A stretch of DNA of 64,000 nucleotides from CAYPNP01 sp964412195 (GCA_964412195.1 CAYPNP010000007.1:124001-188000); one strand, 5' to 3'. Shown: positions 19,945 to 28,532, counted from the stretch's first letter. Program-made: numbers and translations. Notes: generated by a model not told the origin, from the sequence alone.

Positions 19945-20418
19945 ATGAACCTGCTCCCCATGCTCAAGCTGATGGAAAAAGTCGAGACGTCGGCCGCGGC
20001 GCTCTACCGTTGGTTCAGTGAATTATATGCCAATGATCAGCAGGCGGCATTTCTCTTCTACCGGCTGAGCGTCGAAGAAGAGGGCCACGCCAGCCTCGTC
20101 CGGTTCATCATGCGCCTGGCCACCAAGTCCCAGATGGACGGCACCGACATCGAACTGGACCTCGCCGAGATGGAAAAGGCAGTCGAGGAGATGAACCACC
20201 TCCAGACGCTGACGAAGCTCTCCCTGCGGCAGGCCGTCGAACTCTCCATGGAACTGGAGAACCAGATCTTCGAATATCACGGCCGCCAGGCCGTCATCCA
20301 GGCCCTGCCTTCCATCGGCCCCCTGGTGTTTTCCCTGGGCCGGCTGGATGAAGCCCACATGCGGCTACTCGCCGAGTTCGCCCGGGAGCGGGGCTTCGGC
20401 CCGGCGTCCAGCCAGTAG
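19945..20418 (+). CDS. Ferritin-like/rubrerythrin-type diiron protein
   Basis: A 157-residue four-helix-bundle protein with two ExxH iron-binding motifs, EEEGHASL and DEAHMRLL, plus acidic residues in the two other helices (LAEMEKAVEEM and SMELENQIFEYHG). No rubredoxin domain follows, so it is a ferritin-like rather than a full rubrerythrin protein; peroxide or oxygen scavenging or iron handling is the usual role. The start at 19945 is clear because AAGGAGG precedes it by five bases; the open frame extends upstream but into non-family sequence. It lies 83 bp after the HD nuclease gene. Confidence 0.8.
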   Translation: MNLLPMLKLMEKVETSAAALYRWFSELYANDQQAAFLFYRLSVEEEGHASLVRFIMRLATKSQMDGTDIELDLAEMEKAVEEMNHLQTLTKLSLRQAVELSMELENQIFEYHGRQAVIQALPSIGPLVFSLGRLDEAHMRLLAEFARERGFGPASSQ

Positions 20419-20517
20419 TCACATCCTCGCCAGGCATTCAATCCGGCTGCGGATCCCGAAGCGGACGGTAGCGATCCGGGATCCGGTCGCCCGCCACTGC
20501 CCGGCATCCAGATTTCA

Positions 20518-20606
20518 TCCACGCAGGGGATGGCCTCTGCGGGCTCTGCGTCTCTGCGTGGAATCGATTGGCTCGATTGCGATTACGATTACGAGCACGA
20601 GCACGA
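20518..20606. repeat. GCAGAG-type hairpin followed by CGANNA hexads
   Basis: Bases 20518-20526 (TCCACGCAG) pair with 20554-20562, enclosing iterated CTCTGCG words. Directly after it come CGATTG at 20565-20570 and five contiguous CGANNA units at 20574-20603 ending in CGA, the same word as at the mfd start. The array ends nine bases before the stop codon of the convergent PRPP-synthetase-like gene. Two word families therefore sit next to each other between convergent genes. Confidence 0.75.
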
Positions 20607-20614
20607 AGGGGGAG

Positions 20615-21910
20615 CTACATGTCGAGGTGGACCCGTTCCACCGGCTCGCTGAAGAAGATCCGGAAGATGGTCTCGGCGATCACCGGGGCGATGCTGACCT
20701 CCTCGTACCAGGCGTGGCGGTCGCCGAAGTCCTCGGCCCGCGGGACGCTGTCCGTGGCGTACAGCTTCCGCAGCAGGCCGTTGTGGTGGAGCAGGTCGAA
20801 CTGGGCGATGGGGTCCTTCTCCTCCAACCCGTGGTAGTTCGCCTCGAAGTGGGTCACCATCAGGACCACGTCCCGGATCCCCCCGGCCACGGCGACCTGG
20901 ATGACCCGCTCCAGCGTCCCGCAGGTGTCGGCGAGGTCGTCGATGATGATCGCCGACCGCCGGCGATACTGTTTCGGAATGTCGAGGATGACCTCGGCCA
21001 CCGTGTTCGGGCGGGAGTAGTCCCGCCGCTTGATGGCCGCCAGCACCGGCAGGCCCATCTTCTCGGCGAAGTAGTCGCACTTCTTGACCGCCCCGACGTC
21101 GGGGGCGATGATCACGAAATCCTCGGCGTAATTCGGGAAATCGTCACGGAACGCCTTGATCAGGAGTTCGGTCGGGTAGATGTTGTCGATGTGGAGGCTC
21201 TCGGAGTTCGACAGGGTGCCCATGGAGTGGACGTCGAAGCAGACCAGCCCCGCGGCGCCGGCCTCGGACACCTGGTGGATGTACTCGCGGACGGCGATGC
21301 CCTCCCGGCGCCGGCGGTGGTCCTGGCGCTCGTTCGACAGCAGGGGATTGAACACCGTCACCCGCGCCGCCGCCCCGTCCCGCTTGAGCGTCCCCACCGT
21401 GTGCAGCAGCTCCATGTCGTTCTCCGAAACCGTCCGCTCCGCCTGCCATTGCTCCAGCTGGTGGCGCAGGCTCCGCCCGGCGGGGGTGGCGGGATCCAGC
21501 AGGTCCGCCACCGGCCGGTCCGCGTGGGAGTTGAGCCGGGCCTGCAGGTCCTGCAGGAACCGGACCGCCGGCCGCTGCGGCTCAAAGGAGTGGTGGATCA
21601 GGAAGACGTCGGCCCCGCGCGTGCTGCGCTCCAGCTCGATCTTGAACTCGGTGCTGGCGAAGTGCCGGCAGCGGATCGGCCACAGGTCGAAGCGCCCGTC
21701 GGTGTTGCCGAAGGACACCTTGTTCGTCTCCAGAATGTGGATGATGTCGGCCACCCGGTCGCGGCCCAGCACGTCCCATGACTCGATGGCGTGGATCGGC
21801 TTGAACTTGGCCTGCTCGGCCAGGATGACGTCGTAGAGCGATTCGCAGACCTTCTCGCCCAAGGGACGCCCGCTGGTGGTGGCGGCAACGATCAGCTTGC
21901 GTCGCGGCAT
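20615..21910 (-). CDS. Enlarged PRPP-synthetase-family protein
   Basis: The order of motifs is that of ribose-phosphate pyrophosphokinase: FASTEFKIELERSTRGADVFLI, NERQDHRRRREGIAVREY (catalytic flexible loop and ATP-binding region), FDVHS, DNIYP, KRRDYSRPN and the PRPP loop IIIDDLADTCGT. Such enzymes pyrophosphorylate ribose 5-phosphate for nucleotide, His and Trp synthesis. The protein is 431 aa instead of about 315; the extra sequence is mainly an insertion of about 70 residues after FLIHHSFEPQRPA. The Gly-Gly of the canonical PRPP loop is Cys-Gly here. The ATG at 21910 has GGGGGTG five bases upstream. Whether it is the housekeeping enzyme or a specialised paralogue cannot be decided here. 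Confidence 0.8.
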   Translation of the reverse strand: MPRRKLIVAATTSGRPLGEKVCESLYDVILAEQAKFKPIHAIESWDVLGRDRVADIIHILETNKVSFGNTDGRFDLWPIRCRHFASTEFKIELERSTRGADVFLIHHSFEPQRPAVRFLQDLQARLNSHADRPVADLLDPATPAGRSLRHQLEQWQAERTVSENDMELLHTVGTLKRDGAAARVTVFNPLLSNERQDHRRRREGIAVREYIHQVSEAGAAGLVCFDVHSMGTLSNSESLHIDNIYPTELLIKAFRDDFPNYAEDFVIIAPDVGAVKKCDYFAEKMGLPVLAAIKRRDYSRPNTVAEVILDIPKQYRRRSAIIIDDLADTCGTLERVIQVAVAGGIRDVVLMVTHFEANYHGLEEKDPIAQFDLLHHNGLLRKLYATDSVPRAEDFGDRHAWYEEVSIAPVIAETIFRIFFSEPVERVHLDM

Positions 21911-22060
21911 GATCACCCCCGTCGGATGCCAGGATAAAACTGGATTCTAACACGATTCGCGCCCGGCGAGGAAAATTCCGCCGCCGAATCCCCGTTTCAA
22001 TGGCCGGCAGACGGGTGCGAATCCAGCACCTTCCGGCGATCCCGGGCATCTATTCAGGCC

Positions 22061-22948
22061 ATGGAGACGACGCCCCAAACCGGAACCGCCCCGACCGGCG
22101 CCCTCCGTATCGGCACCTGCAGCTGGAAATACGACTCATGGGTCGGCCTCGTCTACTCCGGGTCCGCCAAGGGCAATTACCTCGCGGAGTATGCGCAGCG
22201 TTACGACACGGTGGAGGTCGACCAGTGGTTCTGGTCGCTGCACGGGCCGGACTCCGTCAGCCTGCCGAAACCCGAGACCGTCCGGGAGTACGTCGAGGCC
22301 GTGCCGGAGGATTTCCGCTTCACCATCAAGGTCCCGAACGCCCTGACGCTGACCCACTTCTACCGCAAGAACCCCGCCGAGCCACTGCGGGAGAACCCCC
22401 ACTTCCTCTCGCCGGATCTGTTCCGGGAATTCCTCGGGCGGCTGGCGCCCCTGAGACCCCGGTTGGGCCCGCTCATGTTCCAGTTCGAGTACCTCAACCG
22501 GCAGAAGATGCCCTCGCCGAAGGCGTTCCTCGAAAAGCTGGAGGCCTTTGTCGCCGCCTGCCCCCGGGAGGTCCCGCTGGCAGTCGAGCTGCGCAATCCG
22601 AACTGGCTGAACGCGGCCTGGTTCGGCTGGCTGCGCGGGCACGGGCTCGGGCATGTGTTCCTGGAAGGCTACTACATGCCGCCGGCGGCCGGCCTTTACG
22701 ACCGCTTCGCGGACTCGATCCGGGGCTTCACCGTGATCCGGCTCCACGGCCCGGACCGGCAGGGGATGGAGGAGAAATCCGGCAACCGATGGGACCGGAT
22801 TCTGGAGCCCCGGGACGCCGCCCTGGACGAGGCGGCCCGCATCATCCGCGAGCTGCGGCGGCGGGAGGTGGACGTCTTCCTCAACGTCAACAACCATTTC
22901 GAGGGCTGCGCGCCGCTCACCATCGCCCGGATCCGGGAACGGCTGTGA
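22061..22948 (+). CDS. DUF72 (YecE) family protein
   Basis: The 295-residue product has the TIM-barrel-like DUF72 pattern: IGTCSWKYDSWVG at the N-terminus, YDTVEVDQWFW, FTIKVPNALTLTHFY, FQFEYLN, LAVELRNPNW, VIRLHGPDR and a late VFLNVNNHFEGCAP. The family is widespread and has no established biochemical function. I see no strong Shine-Dalgarno before the ATG at 22061. It is divergent from the PRPP-synthetase-like gene with 150 bp between them. Confidence 0.85.
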   Translation: METTPQTGTAPTGALRIGTCSWKYDSWVGLVYSGSAKGNYLAEYAQRYDTVEVDQWFWSLHGPDSVSLPKPETVREYVEAVPEDFRFTIKVPNALTLTHFYRKNPAEPLRENPHFLSPDLFREFLGRLAPLRPRLGPLMFQFEYLNRQKMPSPKAFLEKLEAFVAACPREVPLAVELRNPNWLNAAWFGWLRGHGLGHVFLEGYYMPPAAGLYDRFADSIRGFTVIRLHGPDRQGMEEKSGNRWDRILEPRDAALDEAARIIRELRRREVDVFLNVNNHFEGCAPLTIARIRERL

Positions 22949-23102
22949 CCGACCAGCGGCGCGGCGCCGGGGATGCCGCCGCGGCCCGGCGGCGGGTCCG
23001 AAGACGAATCCCCCGGCGGCCCGCCGCATCTTTACGGGGAGTTGATCGAGACGTCTGCCGCCATACCGGCGGTCAGAAGCCACACTCCAAGGAGGATTTA
23101 GG

Positions 23103-23471
23103 ATGAACAAGAAACTGGCTCTACCCCTCGCCGCGTTCCTGCTGCTGGCTCTGGGCGGAATGATCCTGGCGGGCGACTTCCCGGTGAAGGCCGGAGACAA
23201 GGTGTACGTCTGCGCCTGCGGCGAGAAGTGCGACTGCGGCACCGTGTCCAAGAAAGCCGGCAAATGCGGCTGCGGCCATGACCTGGCGGAGGCCACCGTC
23301 ACCAAGACGGAGGAAGGCAGCTTCGCCGCCACCGTCGGCGGCAAGGAGCGGACTTTCAAGACCACGGCCAAGTACGTGTGCGGCTGCGGGGAGGCCTGCG
23401 ACTGCTACACCATGAGCAACAAGCCGGGCAAGTGCGCCTGCGGCATGGATCTGAAGCCCGCCGCCCATTGA
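23103..23471 (+). CDS. Secreted twelve-cysteine protein with two heavy-metal-binding-like repeats
   Basis: A 122-residue exported protein (signal peptide LALPLAAFLLLALGGMILAG) built from two copies of the same ~27-residue module at about residues 35-61 and 91-117. Each module has YVC-x-CG-x(2)-CDC, eight to nine spacer residues, then GKCxCGxDL, six cysteines per copy. The ends (KPGKCACGMDLKPA) resemble the heavy-metal binding domain of efflux proteins (PGKCPKCGMDL), so metal binding in the periplasm is likely. AAGGAGG precedes the ATG by six bases. It is monocistronic and followed by a hairpin shared with the convergent sixA. Confidence 0.75.
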   Translation: MNKKLALPLAAFLLLALGGMILAGDFPVKAGDKVYVCACGEKCDCGTVSKKAGKCGCGHDLAEATVTKTEEGSFAATVGGKERTFKTTAKYVCGCGEACDCYTMSNKPGKCACGMDLKPAAH

Positions 23472-23492
23472 TTTTCCGCTGATTTCCAGGCC

Positions 23493-23516
23493 GGCCGGCG
23501 CTTCACGGCGCCGGCC
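23493..23516. terminator. Hairpin between convergent genes
   Basis: GGCCGGCGC at 23493-23501 and its exact complement at 23508-23516 form a 9-bp GC stem with a 6-nt loop between the Cys-rich gene and sixA. There is no clear T-run, so termination is only probable. Confidence 0.45.
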
Positions 23517-23549
23517 ATCGTGCCTTCTCCCCTCCGCTTCCCGCCCTTT

Positions 23550-24044
23550 CTAAGAGAGCATCTTCGGGTTGATCAACCCCGTCAGCACCGCCGCGCCCGG
23601 CCCCAACGCCGGCCAGTTACCGACTTCGGCCTGCAACATCGCCAGCGCCGCGGTGGGCATCCGGACGCCCGCCCCGCCGGTCAGCAGCGCGACCAGGGAC
23701 TCCGCCCAGGGATTGTGCCCCACCAGCAGGACGTGCGTGATCTCCTCCGGCAAGCTCCGGAGGTACCGCAGCCCGGCGGCCGGGTCCCCGGGATAGAATT
23801 CTGCCCGCCACTCGATTTTCCCAGGCGGATAGCCGCAGGCCTTGGCCACCAACTCGGCCGTGGACCGGGCGCGTCGGGCCGGCGAGGCGGCGATCCGCTC
23901 GGGGATCGCCCCCCGCGCCGCGATCCACCGGCCTATCCGGGGAGCATCGGCCTTGCCGCGCTTGTTGAGGGGACGGTCGATGTCGGGCAGGCTTTCGTCC
24001 GCCCAGTCGGATTTGGCGTGGCGCAGGATCCAGACGGTCTTCAC
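23550..24044 (-). CDS. sixA: SixA-type phosphohistidine phosphatase
   Basis: A 164-residue histidine-phosphatase-superfamily protein. The catalytic motif near the N-terminus reads LRHAKSDW (RHG variant typical of SixA), followed by RPLNKRGKADAPRIG, SPARRARSTAELV and the second histidine in LLVGHNPWAESL. SixA dephosphorylates histidine phosphotransfer domains in signalling or phosphotransferase systems. It is on the minus strand, 47 bp downstream of the TPR-protein gene, and may be read through from it. Confidence 0.88.
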   Translation of the reverse strand: MKTVWILRHAKSDWADESLPDIDRPLNKRGKADAPRIGRWIAARGAIPERIAASPARRARSTAELVAKACGYPPGKIEWRAEFYPGDPAAGLRYLRSLPEEITHVLLVGHNPWAESLVALLTGGAGVRMPTAALAMLQAEVGNWPALGPGAAVLTGLINPKMLS

Positions 24045-24091
24045 GATCGCACCCTTCCGGGACCCGGCCTGGGCCGTCTTGACGCCGGCCG

Positions 24092-24832
24092 TCAGAGCTT
24101 GAGTTTGCCCCGGGTCTCCAGGTCGGTGACGAAGGCCGGAGGCAGCTTGAAGCCCAGGTCCCTGGCCTTCCGGGCCGCGTCCGCCGCCTCGGGGTACTTG
24201 CCCTGTATCATGAGGGCCACGGCGAGATTGAACTGCAGGGGGGCCAGCTTGGGATCCTTGGCGATCCCCTCCAAGAGTTCCTTCTCGGCCAAGTCGGGCT
24301 TGCCCAGCTTGAGGTAGGCGCCGCTGATGTACAGGTAGAACAGGGCGGGGATGTCGGCTTCCTGATCGACGGCGACCACCTGGCGCTGATCTTCGGTCCG
24401 CTGGGATTTGTCCTTCTCGACGCTTACCTTGGCGAATCCGCCGACGGTGGGTTTGCTGGACTGCTGGTCCTGCTGGGCATACTCGCGGCTCTGGCTCTGC
24501 GCCGCGGCCTGGCTCTTGATCTTCTCGTCGTGAAGCTTGAGGAACGCGTCCCGGGCCTGCTGGTAGTATTCCAACGCCTTGGCGGGATTGTTGCGGGCCA
24601 TCTGGATCTTGCCCAGCTCCACGTAGGCCCCCGGCAGGGGGTATTGTTCCAAAGCCTGCTGGAACAGGGTTTCGGCCTGCTCCAGTTCGCCGGCCTGCGC
24701 GGCCTTGACGCCCTTGTCGAACGCGGCCGTGGCTTTCTTGAACTTGGCCTGGTCGGACACGGCCGCATCCGACGGCAGGACCGCCGCGGCCAGAAGCATC
24801 AAGGCGCCGGCGATCAAGACGATCTTTCTCAT
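24092..24832 (-). CDS. Secreted TPR-repeat protein
   Basis: A 246-residue protein with a Sec signal peptide (LIAGALMLLAAAVLP) and at least four tetratricopeptide-like helices: AAFDKGVKAAQAGELEQAET, YVELGKIQMARNNPAKALEY, YLYISGAYLKLGKPDLAEKE and FNLAVALMIQGKYPEAADA. A Gln/Ser/Lys-rich linker of about 50 residues separates two TPR pairs. TPRs bind partner peptides; no enzyme domain is present. GGAGGT lies seven bases before the ATG at 24832. The open frame extends much further upstream but into sequence that is antisense to nothing recognisable, so this start is preferred. Confidence 0.75.
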   Translation of the reverse strand: MRKIVLIAGALMLLAAAVLPSDAAVSDQAKFKKATAAFDKGVKAAQAGELEQAETLFQQALEQYPLPGAYVELGKIQMARNNPAKALEYYQQARDAFLKLHDEKIKSQAAAQSQSREYAQQDQQSSKPTVGGFAKVSVEKDKSQRTEDQRQVVAVDQEADIPALFYLYISGAYLKLGKPDLAEKELLEGIAKDPKLAPLQFNLAVALMIQGKYPEAADAARKARDLGFKLPPAFVTDLETRGKLKL

Positions 24833-24906
24833 GGACGGACCTCCGTGACGTTTCGATGCTGCAACGATGCGTTGCGCATGAGATATTGTACGCTTCCCCA
24901 CACCGG

Positions 24907-26247
24907 TTAGTTGCAATCGGGCGGCCCGGCGTAGGCGTACTTCCGCCCCTCGATCAGGAAGACCCCCTGCTCGCCGGTGGCCTGGTAGGCCACCTCCTGG
25001 CTGGTACCGTCCGGATACAGGATGGTGATCACGCCCTGCTGCCGCGTCCCCCGGATCTTCCAGCGGGCCACGCTCCGGTTCTGGGAGGCGGTGCCCCAGT
25101 CCGAGCCGGTGGCGCGGTTGTCGAAGCTGCCGGAGGCGCTGGACTCGGCGGAATCGAAGTACCGGCCGTCCGGGCAGAGGTGGACGGTCCGTTCCGAACT
25201 GTACCCCCCGGAACTGCTGTAAGTCCAGTATTTCCCGGCGATCCACTGCATCAGTTCGCCGCCGCCCGCCTGGGCCGGAGCGAACGCGACGCTGGCGGCG
25301 AGGGACTGCACGGCCCGGGGATAGTCCGGCGTGTAGCTGTCCGCCGTGACGGCGGCCATGATGGTGACGCCCCCGCCCTGGGGCGAGAGGAGGCCGATGG
25401 CGTAAGCCCTGGCCATCTGCCCCTGGAACATGCCGCTGAACTCACCGGCCAGGCCGTTGGCACCCACCGGCTGGAAGCCCCCCGTCGGCATGAGCTGGAT
25501 GCCGCGCTGGGAATCCACCAGCCCCTGGCTGGCTTCCGCCTGGACCTGTTCGAGGCTGTTGAAGTTGTGCGTCGTCACCAGGATGAAGCCCTTCAGGGTA
25601 TCGGAGCCCAGAATGTAGCCCTGCGGCTGCTTCTGCACCTTCCAGCCGGCCGGCGGCACGAACGAGAAGCCGAGTTGGTCGTCCGTCACCCGCGGCCCAC
25701 CCGCCGCCGGGGACATGGCCGGCCCCGCGGCAGGGGCACCGGGCGGAGGCGGAACCGGGCGGCCGGCCGGCGGAGCCGGCGGCGGGGCCAGCGGCTGGCC
25801 GTCGGGCAGCTGCAGCCGGCCGCGGCCGGCGGGCGGCGGCACTTCCGGGGCCGCCGGCGCGGCCGGCCCGCCACCCTGCCGGACGAAGGGCAGCGTGCGG
25901 GCCTTGCTCGAATCCGGCATGTTGTTGCTGTCCGGCTCGATGAGGTACAGGTCCATCCGGTCGCCCGCCAGGTGGGCCTCGAAGAAGACGGCACCCTGGT
26001 CGTCCCGGCAGGCGCCCACGCCCACGCCGTCCTGGATCTGCCCTTCCAGCCGCATCCGGTACCCGCCCTTCCCGATGATGGTCCCAGTCAGTTCGCCCTG
26101 GCTGCCTTCCTGCATCACCAGGGTGATCGTCACCCCCTGCGTCTGGAGGACCCAGGTGCCGGCGAACCCGGCGGCCGCGTGGACCGCGGTCCCCAGGAGC
26201 CCCGCCAGCACGACCGAGAAGATGATCCCCGCACGATGGGATTTCAT
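24907..26247 (-). CDS. Secreted protein of unknown function with Pro-rich linker
   Basis: A 446-residue exported protein with signal peptide (IIFSVVLAGLLGTAVHAAA). The first ~120 residues form a lipocalin-like or beta-rich segment beginning GFAGTWVLQTQGVTITLVM, often seen in Acidobacteriota secreted proteins. A Pro/Ala/Gly-rich linker follows (about 125-185), then a domain with LGFSFVPPAGWKVQKQPQGY (PsbP/MOG1-like pattern), then a C-terminal region with WTYSSSGGYSSERTVHLCPDGRY. No catalytic motif is evident. AAAGGAGG precedes the ATG. It is on the same strand as the TPR gene with 74 bp between, so they may be co-transcribed. Confidence 0.7.
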   Translation of the reverse strand: MKSHRAGIIFSVVLAGLLGTAVHAAAGFAGTWVLQTQGVTITLVMQEGSQGELTGTIIGKGGYRMRLEGQIQDGVGVGACRDDQGAVFFEAHLAGDRMDLYLIEPDSNNMPDSSKARTLPFVRQGGGPAAPAAPEVPPPAGRGRLQLPDGQPLAPPPAPPAGRPVPPPPGAPAAGPAMSPAAGGPRVTDDQLGFSFVPPAGWKVQKQPQGYILGSDTLKGFILVTTHNFNSLEQVQAEASQGLVDSQRGIQLMPTGGFQPVGANGLAGEFSGMFQGQMARAYAIGLLSPQGGGVTIMAAVTADSYTPDYPRAVQSLAASVAFAPAQAGGGELMQWIAGKYWTYSSSGGYSSERTVHLCPDGRYFDSAESSASGSFDNRATGSDWGTASQNRSVARWKIRGTRQQGVITILYPDGTSQEVAYQATGEQGVFLIEGRKYAYAGPPDCN

Positions 26248-26353
26248 ACACTCCTCCTTTTGTCAAGACCGGTCGGACGCGGATGGATGTGGATTGATTG
26301 TACCGCCGGGGCCGGCCAAATTCAAGGAAGCGCCCGGCCCGTGCGCCCGGGGG

Positions 26354-26947
26354 TCAGGGAAGGGGGAACTCGCGGATGAACGTCTTGAGGTGAAAGTAGA
26401 TGCCGTGGAAACCGTAACCGCCGCCGGTCATCTCCTGGATGGCCTCCTCCCGGTCCCAGCCCTGGACGGCGACCCGGTAGAGGGCCACCGCCGTGCCGGT
26501 GCGGTCGGAGCCGTGCTGGCAGTGCACGAACACCGGCTGGCTGGCGGGATCGCGGGCGACGGCGAGGAAGCGCCGGAAATCCTCCTCTTTCGGGAAGGCG
26601 GCGTTCATGGGAATGGCTACGTATTTCAGGTCGAGCCCCTGGATCAGCTGGAGGTCGGAGTGTTCCGAGCGCAGGTTCACGACGGTCCGGATCCCCATCC
26701 GCTGCAGCTCGACGAAGCCTTCCCGCGTCGGCTGGGCACCCCGGTACAGGGTGTCGGACACCTGAAAACAGTTGGGCAGCCCCCCGGCCTGGACCGGCCG
26801 AGCCTACTCCGTGGGGCGCGGGGACTCTTTTGAGGCCGCCGTTTCCGCAGGTGCCGTGATCAACGCCAGCGAGGCCAGGACGGCCAGCGCTGAGACCAGC
26901 GCGGCTGCCGCCGTTCCGGTCCGCCCGCTCGATGACCTCTCTTCCAT
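26354..26947 (-). pseudogene. Dual-specificity phosphatase interrupted by an in-frame amber codon
   Basis: From the ATG at 26947, which has AGGAGG nearby, a signal-peptide-like N-terminus (ALVSALAVLASLALITA) is read for 47 codons, then a TAG at 26804-26806. The same frame continues without a break as ARPVQAGGLPNCFQVSDTLYRGAQP and into a complete phosphatase with VHCQHGSDRTG (the HCxxGxxR P-loop). In proteins of this type I would expect Trp at the interrupted position, so TGG to TAG is the simplest explanation. Reinitiation at a GTG at 26761 would give a cytoplasmic 135-residue catalytic domain without a ribosome site. It could also be a sequencing error. Confidence 0.75.
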
Positions 26948-27235
26948 GCCGCATTCCTCCTGAACTCACCGCTCCATTGGACATCGGTCCCGAGCGATCA
27001 TTATTCCCCACCGCGGGCCGCTTTGCGACTCTTTTCTCACAGGTGCCCGGTTTTCTGAATACAGTTCCAGTTCCCCTCATCCAACGAGTCTCAAGTTCGG
27101 TTCAAGGCCATCCCGCCCCCGGGGAGGGCCGAAGCCACCGGCGCAGGGCACTCCCGCCCGCCCGTGGAGCGGTCAGGCGGCAACCCCGTCCAGAGGGACC
27201 GGGCGCCGACCCCATCTCTCGTTGGAGTGAAGCAG

Positions 27236-28336
27236 ATGGTCTGGATGTATGCCGGATTTTGCCTGCTCGTGATGCTCCTGCTGGCCCTCGACCTGGGGGT
27301 GTTCCACCGGAAAGCCCATGCGGTCGGCGTGAAGGAAGCCCTCGGCTGGTCCGTGTTCTGGATCGGGCTGGGGCTGCTCTTCGCCGGCTTCATCTACCTC
27401 GGCTACGAGCGCCACTGGCTGGGCCTCGGCCTGACGCCGGACATGATGACCGCCGCTCCGCGGGCCGTGCCGGGCATTGGCACCGTGTTCAACGACGGCG
27501 CCTCGGCCGCGGTCAAGTACCTCACCGGCTACCTCGTCGAGAAGTCCCTCGCCGTGGACAACATTTTCGTCATCAGCATGATCTTCGCCTTCTTCGCCGT
27601 GCCGGCGATCTACCAGCACCGGGTGCTCTTCTGGGGCATCCTGGGGGCGCTGCTCATGCGCGGGGCGATGATCGCCGCCGGCGCCCGCCTGATCCAGGAG
27701 TTCAGCTGGATCATCTACGTTTTCGGCGCCTTCCTCATCCTGACCGGCCTCAAGATGCTCCTCATCCGGAGCGATCTGACCGACCCGAACATGAACATCG
27801 TCGTCCGGCTGACCCGCCGGATCTTCCCCGTCACCGAGCGCTTCCACGGGGAGCATTTCTTCGTCCGCGCGGGCACGGCCGCTTCCCATGAGGCCGAGAC
27901 GCCCGGGGCCGCGGAGCGACCGGACCGAGTGGTCGACGCCGCGCGGGCCGGCGCCCTCCTGGCCACGCCGCTGTTCCTCGCCCTGGTGATGATCGAGTTC
28001 ACCGACCTCATCTTCGCCGTCGATTCCATTCCGGCCATTTTCGCCATCACAGCCGATCCCTTCCTGGTGTTCACCAGCAACGTGTTCGCCATCCTGGGGC
28101 TGCGCAGCCTTTACTTCGCGCTGGCCGGCATGATCGACCGCTTCCAGTACCTGAAGGTGTCGCTGGCCGTTGTCCTGGTCGTCGTCGGCGTCAAGATGAT
28201 GACCCACACGTGGCTCAAGAAACTCCTCGGGGAGAATTTCAACCTCTACCTTCTCGGAGTGGTGGTCCTGATCCTGGCCGCGGGTGTGGCCGCGTCACTG
28301 GTCAAGTCCCGCCCTCCCGCGGCGGCCGGCTCCTAG
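27236..28336 (+). CDS. TerC/Alx family membrane protein
   Basis: A 366-residue integral membrane protein with about nine hydrophobic segments. TerC hallmarks are present: EKSLAVDNIFVISMIFAFF with the conserved acidic pair in the membrane, FLILTGLKML, and MIEFTDLIFAVDSIPAIFAIT near residue 260. The family exports manganese or metallates exoenzymes and is induced by alkali or tellurite in other bacteria. I place the start at 27236 (GGAG eight to nine bases upstream); the open frame begins 24 codons earlier without a ribosome site. The 288-bp leader is GC-rich and looks structured but I could not match it to the Mn riboswitch (yybP-ykoY). Confidence 0.88.
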   Translation: MVWMYAGFCLLVMLLLALDLGVFHRKAHAVGVKEALGWSVFWIGLGLLFAGFIYLGYERHWLGLGLTPDMMTAAPRAVPGIGTVFNDGASAAVKYLTGYLVEKSLAVDNIFVISMIFAFFAVPAIYQHRVLFWGILGALLMRGAMIAAGARLIQEFSWIIYVFGAFLILTGLKMLLIRSDLTDPNMNIVVRLTRRIFPVTERFHGEHFFVRAGTAASHEAETPGAAERPDRVVDAARAGALLATPLFLALVMIEFTDLIFAVDSIPAIFAITADPFLVFTSNVFAILGLRSLYFALAGMIDRFQYLKVSLAVVLVVVGVKMMTHTWLKKLLGENFNLYLLGVVVLILAAGVAASLVKSRPPAAAGS

Positions 28337-28346
28337 GCCTTCGGTC

Positions 28347-28364
28347 GACCGGGTGGACCCGGTC
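28347..28364 (+). terminator. Hairpin after terC
   Basis: A perfect 8-bp stem, GACCGGGT with its complement, and a 2-nt loop begins 11 bp after the terC stop. It lacks a T-run, so its action as terminator is uncertain. Confidence 0.4.
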
Positions 28365-28417
28365 GGCACCGGGCTTCCGCCATCTCCGCCCCCAAGGACG
28401 ACAGGAAGGATTTCGCT

Positions 28418-28446
28418 TTGACATTGGCCGGCGCCTCGGCTACGAT
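28418..28446 (+). promoter_or_regulatory. Promoter of the B12-binding radical SAM gene
   Basis: A consensus -35 (TTGACA, 28418-28423), exactly 17 bp, and TACGAT (28441-28446) lie about 87 bp before the ATG. This is one of the best sigma-70-type promoters in the window. Confidence 0.7.
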
Positions 28447-28532
28447 GGGGCGACAGAGCGCCCGTCCTCCCTTCGGATTTAAAGCTTCTTGCTCCCCCCA
28501 GGCACCGGCTGCCGTGCGGGAGCCGTGCAAAG

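Noticed and set aside
20419..20614. Short + strand open frame through the hexads (Arg/Leu-rich peptide)
   Set aside because: It is repeat translation only and overlaps the end of the PRPP-synthetase-like gene.
26948..27235. yybP-ykoY manganese riboswitch upstream of terC
   Set aside because: A GGGGAG word and GC hairpins are present, but the conserved internal loops could not be placed; kept only as a question.
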